Virus record (IMG/VR): IMGVR_UViG_3300030329_002906
Location: 1 to 33,052 of that record
Strand: one strand, 5' to 3'
From: a virus
Length of the DNA: 33,052 nucleotides
The notes below the pieces were generated by a model. The model was not told the origin of the DNA, made no database searches, and was given only the letters and a program-made list of their open reading frames with translations. Both the position numbers and the translations under genes were made by a program. How positions within the stretch are numbered: position 1 is the first letter of the stretch; each line of letters opens with the position of its first letter. Positions 29,006-33,052 of the stretch are shown in pieces.

Positions 29006-29719
29006 CTAATTTATTGCTCTTGCGAGGTCATAAAGCGACCCCCAGTATCCGCATGAGTTCTGATGATTGCATCGGGCTGTGGTCATGCGGTCCACGTCGA
29101 TATAGAACCAAATGCTCTTCTTTCCACAACGCGGGCAGACGACGCCAGATGCTTTCGGTGGCTCCCCAGACACCTTTGCCCCAAGCTCTCTGGCCATCGC
29201 CGCCCTGACAGCGGGCTCCCTTCTAAGCCGCGCCATCATTTCCCTCTCATAGTTGCTGGCATCCACGTCCAATGGTGGTGGAGCCTGTCTTCTCCGCCTC
29301 TCTCTTTCCTCCTGTTGCTCTTTGGCGATCCGTTCATACGTCTTGGCCTTAAGCCCCTCTTGAAGCCTTTCACGGGCGTTTCCGGGCGTTCCCGCAGTTG
29401 TCCATTTCTGTGGCTTTACTCCCCGTCTTACCCATCCAATGACGTTGTGACAGACCGCTTCCAGTTCATCGCACTCTGTGGCGATGCAAGTTGTGATGAT
29501 CTCCCCCATCACTTCCGCATCATGCTCTGATCTCTTTCCCTCCGGGTCATCGAGTCGAGGTGCCCCATTGATCAAGAATGCACCTTCAGAAGCTAATGCG
29601 TGCATAAGATCCAGTGCGTTCTCCCATAAACCAGTTTGCTCCAATAAGATAGTGTATTTAACAAGTTCCCTTGCCTCCTTCTCGTTGATAACTTCCAGTA
29701 GCTTCCTTCCTTCTGTCAT
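29006..29719 (-). CDS. Zinc-ribbon protein, possible primase-like domain (237 aa)
   Basis: The start is ATG 29719, overlapping the methyltransferase stop (ATGA). An upstream extension would be the methyltransferase read in a wrong frame. The C-terminus carries a zinc ribbon (Cys 195, Cys 198, then Cys 217 and Cys 223 near CNHQNSCGYW), a form found in primase and topoisomerase zinc domains. The middle is charged and helical (KEQQEERERRRRQ). With VapE it might supply a DNA-binding module for replication. No catalytic primase motif is visible. Confidence 0.7.
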   Translation of the reverse strand: MTEGRKLLEVINEKEARELVKYTILLEQTGLWENALDLMHALASEGAFLINGAPRLDDPEGKRSEHDAEVMGEIITTCIATECDELEAVCHNVIGWVRRGVKPQKWTTAGTPGNARERLQEGLKAKTYERIAKEQQEERERRRRQAPPPLDVDASNYEREMMARLRREPAVRAAMARELGAKVSGEPPKASGVVCPRCGKKSIWFYIDVDRMTTARCNHQNSCGYWGSLYDLARAIN

Positions 29720-30216
29720 TTTGGAATCTCGCAACCCCGAAACGTGGGGCCAAACACTTCCCACCACCCCCAAACAACCAAAGCAGATGGTGCTGGTGCT
29801 GAGTTTCCAGGGACTCCATCTGGTCCCACAAACCTGATCCTTCCCTTGATCAGGTATACGCATGCCGCTTTCATGCACCAGTCATGCCACCACCGGGTGT
29901 CAGTTCTGGCCATTATTAATGCCGTTACAATCTTTCCCTTGCGTGCCTCGTTGTGGCACTTCTTCATCCACTCTCCCAGTCCCCTGCCATACGGCGGGTT
30001 CAGCCAAACGCTTCGTACTCCTGGGTGTGATAGATCCCACTCCATACTAAGTGCGTTTTGCTCTGGTGTGATGTACCTCTTGCACTTGGTATTCTCTGCC
30101 GTTGCGGCAGCGTCGAGTTCATACTTGTACAAGCTATCGAAGTAGTCGAAGACATGTTGTGGCGTTCGCCAGTCATGCTTCTTCGATGCGAATAGTTGGT
30201 CACCGTTCCAGCTCAT
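29716..30216 (-). CDS. dam: Phage N6-adenine DNA methyltransferase (166 aa)
   Basis: It has the phage Dam-like family pattern: DWRTPQ near residues 15-20, ELDAAATAENTKC near 33-45, and a catalytic NPPY motif (WLNPPYG, 73-76 of this start). It would transfer methyl groups from S-adenosylmethionine to adenine, probably in GATC. ATG 30216 overlaps the upstream stop and has AGGA 9 bases before it. In-frame starts at 30225 and 30234 are alternatives. Methylation may protect viral DNA from restriction or mark replicated DNA. Confidence 0.85.
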   Translation of the reverse strand: MSWNGDQLFASKKHDWRTPQHVFDYFDSLYKYELDAAATAENTKCKRYITPEQNALSMEWDLSHPGVRSVWLNPPYGRGLGEWMKKCHNEARKGKIVTALIMARTDTRWWHDWCMKAACVYLIKGRIRFVGPDGVPGNSAPAPSALVVWGWWEVFGPTFRGCEIPK

Positions 30217-30452
30217 TTTTGCCATCCTGGGCACTCAATTGTTGAGTCTTTCCCTTCATTTCTCCACATGCTCTGAAGGAATATGACAATGCCTGTTGAC
30301 AGGTCTTCTGCCGCGTACTGCATTTCACTTGATAAGTTCGGGAACACGTTGTCGATCTTCAACATCCTTTGGCAACCGCTCTGCCCAGCGTGGGGGAAGA
30401 GTCTTCCGTCTGGATTCGGGCCGTGACGGCATGTGTCGCATTGTTTCGCCAT
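30213..30452 (-). CDS. Small cysteine-rich protein (79 aa)
   Basis: ATG 30452 has a strong GGAGG ribosome site 7 bases before it, which sets the start. The product has a CDTCRHG pair near the beginning, CQ near residue 27 and another Cys near the end, so metal binding is possible. It overlaps the preceding gene by 128 bases in another frame and the next by 4 bases (ATGA). The function is unknown. Such small zinc-finger proteins are common in phage early operons. Confidence 0.65.
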   Translation of the reverse strand: MAKQCDTCRHGPNPDGRLFPHAGQSGCQRMLKIDNVFPNLSSEMQYAAEDLSTGIVIFLQSMWRNEGKDSTIECPGWQK

Positions 30453-30600
30453 AGTTTTCCTCCATCTTCCTAATAGACAACTGCGCCTTAAAGTCTGCAA
30501 CTCTTCGCGTTAGGCCCCCGTCGAACTCCATTATCGCAGACCGTTCCAAATACAGGGCTGTCCAGTCGTCATCCCATTGCCAAACGTCAACTGGCAGCAT
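30325..30600 (-). CDS. Hypothetical protein overlapping its neighbour (91 aa)
   Basis: The start at 30600 lies 14 bases inside the rusA end, with AGAGG before it. The first half is aromatic and acidic (MLPVDVWQWDDDWTALYLER) and looks like a genuine fold. The second half is basic (RPESRRKTLPPRWAERLPK) and lies over the start of the next gene in a different frame. Either both are translated or the true end of this gene is altered by a base error. A third copy of CTAATAGACAAC lies within it. Confidence 0.5.
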   Translation of the reverse strand: MLPVDVWQWDDDWTALYLERSAIMEFDGGLTRRVADFKAQLSIRKMEENYGETMRHMPSRPESRRKTLPPRWAERLPKDVEDRQRVPELIK

Positions 30601-31057
30601 TCCAAACCTCTACGTCGACCTGCACAAATGGCAGCTCAGATGTCTTGTCTTTGCGCTCACCCTTGATTGCACCAAGCCATTTGGTAGCCCTGATCTCTGA
30701 CACCTGGGCGTCATCGGTCCAGAGGCAATCCAAACCATCGCCGACACTCTTGATCAGGTTGTCCAAGTCGCTTTTAGTCGTCTTGAGCATCCTCCCTGCC
30801 GGGTCTTTCTTCCTAAACTTTGTCTGGGGCCTCTTATAGACAGCAGTGATGGTCACCCTCACAGGCGTGGCGCGAGCTATTGGCACGTCCAGACCCCACG
30901 ATGCCTTCTCTGCAATATCGGAAACCAACTGTAGATACCTGCGGGTTTTGCTTGGAAGCCTCGCACCACCGGTGTACCGGTTGAAACGGGGCCTTCCCAT
31001 GGCTACACCTTCTCCTGGTAGTTTCAGAGATATGAAATGTTCCCAACTACCCTCCAT
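30587..31057 (-). CDS. rusA: RusA-type Holliday junction resolvase (156 aa)
   Basis: The catalytic block KSDLDNLIKSVGDGLDCLW followed by DDAQV and a downstream Lys (about residues 95-126) is the RusA signature. Its acidic residues bind the metal ion for junction cleavage. The N-terminus shows GEGVAMGRPRFNRYTG. It would resolve recombination intermediates produced with the Erf protein and SSB, and may trim replicative forms before packaging. The start at 31057 is preferred because GGAGG is 4-5 bases before it; ATG 31069 is the alternative. Confidence 0.88.
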   Translation of the reverse strand: MEGSWEHFISLKLPGEGVAMGRPRFNRYTGGARLPSKTRRYLQLVSDIAEKASWGLDVPIARATPVRVTITAVYKRPQTKFRKKDPAGRMLKTTKSDLDNLIKSVGDGLDCLWTDDAQVSEIRATKWLGAIKGERKDKTSELPFVQVDVEVWNAAS

Positions 31058-31313
31058 TGCTCCTCCCATACGGGCCGCGTTTGCTGCCGGTATTGGGGTT
31101 TACCCATTCAGTAGAGATATTCTGCTCACACCAGCGGGCATCGTAGTCTTCTGCAAATGCCATCGCATCGTGTAGCTCAGTGAAGTTCCCAAGGACCACA
31201 GACCCATCGCATACCGTGTAATCAAAGTCACCGATGTATACGATTAGATCTGTAGCCGATAGCACGTGTGCGAAGAACCCACAGTCGTTTACGTCCAAAG
31301 TCTCCCATGCCAT
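31047..31313 (-). CDS. Hypothetical protein (88 aa)
   Basis: This is an aromatic, acidic protein (start MAWETLDVNDCGFFAHVLSA) with beta segments near VLSATDLIVYIGDFDY and a flexible Gly/Asn/Arg-rich end that overlaps the start of rusA. AAGGAGTAAGAGCA precedes the start. I recognise no family. It lies between the HTH gene and RusA, so a role in regulation or DNA metabolism is possible. Confidence 0.65.
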   Translation of the reverse strand: MAWETLDVNDCGFFAHVLSATDLIVYIGDFDYTVCDGSVVLGNFTELHDAMAFAEDYDARWCEQNISTEWVNPNTGSKRGPYGRSNGG

Positions 31314-31325
31314 TGCTCTTACTCC

Positions 31326-31595
31326 TTAGTCGTCTACGATTGCCCAGTACGCAACCAACTTGCCCATGTTGGCCTGCACGATTCCCAATGCCCCAGCAAG
31401 TTGCCAGACCTGCACAACATTTGGCGTGCGTCGTCTGGATTCCCAGCCCGCGATAGTCGAGCCAGATACTTGGCACCGCTCACCGAGTGCCCTACACGAC
31501 AAACCAAGGTCGAGCCTGAGCTTCTTGGGGTTGATATACCTGGTTCCCATAATGGCGTTCATACCCAGTTTGTGTGGTTTGAATTTGAGATTCAT
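31326..31595 (-). CDS. Helix-turn-helix (XRE-like) DNA-binding protein (89 aa)
   Basis: The start at 31595 overlaps the upstream stop (ATGA). A longer frame exists but would run into that gene. Residues about 25-75 fit an XRE/Cro fold: LRLDLGLSCRALGERCQVSG as helices 1-2, STIAGWESRRRTPN as the recognition turn, then VVQVWQLAGALG. It probably binds one of the dyad sites near the origin or the late promoter. It is short, with no additional domain, as expected for a Cro-like regulator. The target is unknown. Confidence 0.75.
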   Translation of the reverse strand: MNLKFKPHKLGMNAIMGTRYINPKKLRLDLGLSCRALGERCQVSGSTIAGWESRRRTPNVVQVWQLAGALGIVQANMGKLVAYWAIVDD

Positions 31596-32101
31596 TTCTT
31601 CTCCAGTTGTTGTTGTTGCCAGTAGAGGAATCCATCCTCTGCTATCTCTCCCCATTCCTCCGAATGCATGCCGTTTTCCTCCCTGAAAAGGGTGATTGCC
31701 ATCTCAACCGACATCCCCTCGGGTGTGCAAGTGGCTGAGATGACCTCTGCGCCCACTTCAAGCTCATGCTCCTCCATCCATAGCTTATAGACAACATGCT
31801 CCCCGAGTGTGTAATACAGATCTTCGACCCTCATTCCCGGTAGTTCCACGTGAAACCTGTGTCCTGGGTCCGGTGTGTTCCACTCTGCTGAACGGTAGAC
31901 CGTCCCATCCACCTCGGTATCTACCAGTTCGTACATGTTTATTTCGTCGTAAGCCCATGCCTCGACCAATAGCTGACACCTCTTCTCAAACTCGCATATG
32001 ATGTCTTTACGGTAGGTCGGCATCTTGTCTGGCGATATGTTGTAGAAGTCATAGCCAGCGCCTACAAGCGTATTGATGATCTGTTCCATGCTCAATGTCA
32101 T
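31592..32101 (-). CDS. Hypothetical protein, first gene of the minus operon (169 aa)
   Basis: The product is strongly acidic, with helices (MTLSMEQIINTLVGAGYDF) and a central beta region around a TVYRSAEWN segment. It ends with a Gln/Lys tail (YWQQQQLEKK). No family is recognised. TGGAG lies 6 bases before the start. As the first gene after the origin-like region it would be made earliest. The acidity is compatible with a DNA mimic or anti-restriction protein, which is only a suggestion. Confidence 0.65.
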   Translation of the reverse strand: MTLSMEQIINTLVGAGYDFYNISPDKMPTYRKDIICEFEKRCQLLVEAWAYDEINMYELVDTEVDGTVYRSAEWNTPDPGHRFHVELPGMRVEDLYYTLGEHVVYKLWMEEHELEVGAEVISATCTPEGMSVEMAITLFREENGMHSEEWGEIAEDGFLYWQQQQLEKK

Positions 32102-32138
32102 TATTGCTCCAGAGGTTGCTCACCAATAGAGTTAACCA

Positions 32139-32155
32139 TGTCGCGGTGCGCGACA
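32139..32155. promoter_or_regulatory. 17-bp palindrome in the minus operon leader
   Basis: TGTCGCG (32139-32145) and CGCGACA (32149-32155) are perfect inverse arms around GTG. It lies about 40 bases before the first minus gene, in its leader or promoter. It could be an operator for the HTH protein or an RNA hairpin. I cannot identify convincing -35/-10 boxes for this operon. Confidence 0.6.
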
Positions 32156-32187
32156 ACCTATAAACATTCACCATTCGTTGAAAGTTT

Positions 32188-32198
32188 AGGTTGAACCT
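32188..32198. promoter_or_regulatory. AGGTT-G-AACCT dyad
   Basis: This 11-bp perfect dyad is shared, apart from the centre base, with AGGTT-C-AACCT at 32753-32763 at the far end of the iteron array. Many of the 38-bp units contain a diverged form at their junction. It lies upstream of the minus operon, so one protein could bind both the iterons and the operon promoter. Confidence 0.6.
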
Positions 32199-32236
32199 TG
32201 AAAACTTTTTTTAATTTTTATTTTATTTTTATTCGG
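32199..32236. other. AT-rich stretch, candidate DNA unwinding element
   Basis: Nearly all bases from 32200 to 32234 are A or T, with long T-runs (TTTTTTTAATTTTTATTTTA). It adjoins the iteron field, the usual arrangement of a replication origin where the helix first opens. It could also serve as an UP-like element or curved DNA for the minus operon. Confidence 0.55.
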
Positions 32237-32303
32237 AACGACGGCGCAACTGCTCTCATCGCGCAAGTTAAGCTCTGATTTGGCTCCAAATTGCCAAGAT
32301 GGC

Positions 32304-32342
32304 CTAATAGACAACATCGAAATTGCTCTAATAGACAACATC
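32304..32342. repeat. Two copies of CTAATAGACAACATC
   Basis: The 15-mer occurs at 32304-32318 and 32328-32342, 24 bases apart. Twelve of its bases (CTAATAGACAAC) recur at 30470-30481 inside a minus-strand gene. It may be a protein site next to the origin. Confidence 0.7.
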
Positions 32343-32370
32343 ATTTTCTCCATTTTTTTCGAAAAGCAAG

Positions 32371-32775
32371 GTTTAAACTACCTTTTCGAGGAGTCTCGAC
32401 GATAATATAGGTTAAAACTACCTTTTCGATGACTCTTCGATAACCTACTTAGAACCTACCTTTTCGATGACCTGTCGATATTGCAGTTAGAACCTACGTT
32501 TTCGATGACTATTTGATAACGTGCTTTGAACCTACCTTTTCGTTTACCGTCCGATAATGAAGGTTTGACCTACGTTTTCGTTTACCGTCTGATAATGCAC
32601 ATTGAACCTACCTTTTCGTTTACCGTCTGATAGTGTAGTTAGAACCTACCTTTTCGTTCGCTGCTTTATAATAACGGTTAAACCTGCGTTATCGTTGACC
32701 GTCTGATAGTAACGGTTTAACCTACGTTATCGGTTAGTGTGCTCGATAATGTAGGTTCAACCTATGATATTCCGG
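32371..32775. repeat. Ten to eleven 38-bp iterons, candidate replication origin
   Basis: The conserved core C(C/G)TT(T/A)TCG recurs at 32381, 32421, 32459, 32497, 32535, 32573, 32611, 32649, 32687 and 32725, with a decayed unit near 32765. Spacing is 38 bases except the outermost, which are 40. Each unit has GATAAT or a variant about 20 bases after the core start and a GGTTnnAACCT-like junction. Such regular arrays bind replication initiators. With the AT-rich stretch beside it and VapE in the genome, a P4-like origin is the most likely meaning. Confidence 0.75.
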
Positions 32776-32800
32776 ACTGTACCCAATACGGCCGTCAAAC

Positions 32801-32901
32801 TTGGCACGGTTCGTGCAAGGCGCGTAACTTGGCACGGTTCGTGCATGCGTTTAAGTCGGCACGGTTCGTGCATAGTGCGTAAACTTGGCACGACAATTGC
32901 A
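32801..32901 (+). repeat. Four-copy TTGGCACG-N4-GTGCA array
   Basis: Copies lie at 32801-32817, 32829-32845, 32856-32872 (TC for TT) and 32885-32901, spaced 28, 27 and 29 bases. The first three are TTGGCACGGTTCGTGCA or close to it and contain the dyad GCACG-GTT-CGTGC. The fourth reads TTGGCACGACAATTGCA and loses the dyad but gains a full sigma-54 match. Confidence 0.85.
32886..32901 (+). promoter_or_regulatory. Consensus sigma-54 (RpoN) type promoter
   Basis: TGGCACGACAATTGCA with the preceding T fits every defined position of the -24/-12 consensus YTGGCACGrNNNTTGCW. Transcription would start near 32912 and run towards the terminal repeat and, if the ends are joined, to the left operon at 257. 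Sigma-54 promoters need a distant activator site; the iterons lie 110-520 bases upstream, a suitable range. Function is unproven. Confidence 0.5.
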
Positions 32902-32919
32902 ATTACGCGCGTACGTTCC

Positions 32920-33052
32920 TTTATTTGTTCGAGGTGTTCGAGGTGTTCGAGGTGTTCGAGGTGTTCGAGGTGTTCGAGGTGTTCGACCGTTTAAACCATT
33001 TCGCACCACACGATCGTCGTCTGAGTACTAAGACGATCATTTTTTAAAATGG
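32920..33052. repeat. Right copy of imperfect terminal direct repeat
   Basis: This copy matches 1-124 but has six copies of TTCGAGGTG (32928-32981), T for G after the TTTAAACCATT segment, T for C in the hairpin loop, and T6A4 for T5A5 near its end. It includes the hairpin GATCGTC (33012-33018) / GACGATC (33032-33038) with T6. Confidence 0.9.
33012..33045 (+). terminator. Right-end copy of the hairpin plus T-run
   Basis: The same 7-bp stem as at 84-110 is followed here by A and T6 (33040-33045). It lies about 100-135 bases after the expected sigma-54 start, so a transcript from there could end here as a short RNA. Confidence 0.45.

Noticed and set aside
29720-29878. N-terminal extension of the zinc-ribbon protein
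   Set aside because: The extension is the methyltransferase gene read in another frame. The ATGA overlap at 29719 gives a better start.
31326-31595. Lysogeny repressor with integrase module
   Set aside because: The HTH protein is small and Cro-like and no integrase, excisionase or attachment site was found, so lysogeny is not supported.
32160-32200. Sigma-70 promoter for the minus operon near TTTATAG
   Set aside because: No acceptable -35 hexamer lies at 16-18 bases; only the -10-like part is present.
32371-32775. CRISPR array
   Set aside because: The 38-bp units are directly adjacent with drifting sequence and no unique spacers, and there are no cas genes.

Overview
This window looks like an essentially complete genome of a tailed double-stranded DNA phage (Caudoviricetes, siphovirus-type gene order). 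It carries a head-to-tail structural operon, a lysis region and a divergent DNA-metabolism operon. The first ~124 bases recur, imperfectly, as the last ~133 bases, so the molecule is either terminally redundant or circular, with a unit length near 32.9 kb. The host cannot be named from sequence. An SSB with a bacterial-type acidic tail, GGAG-type ribosome binding sites and a consensus-like sigma-54 site suggest a bacterium, perhaps Gram-negative; the Gram-negative part is inference. I see no integrase, tRNA, CRISPR array, replicative DNA polymerase or clear lysogeny module.

Layout. (1) 1-124 and 32920-33052: direct terminal repeats with a 9-bp tandem array and a terminator-like hairpin. (2) 257-3140, plus strand: tightly packed small genes, mostly unknown, including three single-helix membrane peptides of 26-29 residues and a Gp88-like cysteine-rich protein preceded by a shrunken copy of itself. 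(3) 3141-3899: a nearly gene-free control region full of inverted repeats, ending in a good sigma-70-type promoter. (4) 3900-26209, plus strand: the late operon. Its order is a very basic small protein, small and large terminase, portal, scaffold, major capsid protein with its own terminator, head-tail joining proteins, tail tube, tail chaperones with a likely -1 frameshift, tape measure, a very large sialidase-like tail protein, tail hub, repetitive tail fibre and accessory tip proteins, and a lysis region with small membrane proteins and an L,D-transpeptidase-like endolysin. (5) 32101-26276, minus strand: the DNA-metabolism operon, comprising an unknown protein, an HTH regulator, RusA resolvase, several small proteins, a Dam-like methyltransferase, a zinc-ribbon protein, an Erf-type annealing protein, SSB and a VapE-type helicase. 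(6) 32102-32919: a gene-free region with an AT-rich stretch, ten 38-bp iterons and four sigma-54-like elements; this is the best candidate origin and switch region.

How it may work together (inference). VapE helicase, SSB, Erf, RusA and the zinc-ribbon protein would replicate and recombine the genome from the iteron region without a phage polymerase. The promoter at 3770-3798 would drive packaging, head and tail genes. A plus-strand terminator at 27607-27646 lies beyond vapE in an otherwise minus-strand region, so late transcripts may run antisense across vapE before stopping. The least ordinary parts are the two non-coding regions and their repeat families.
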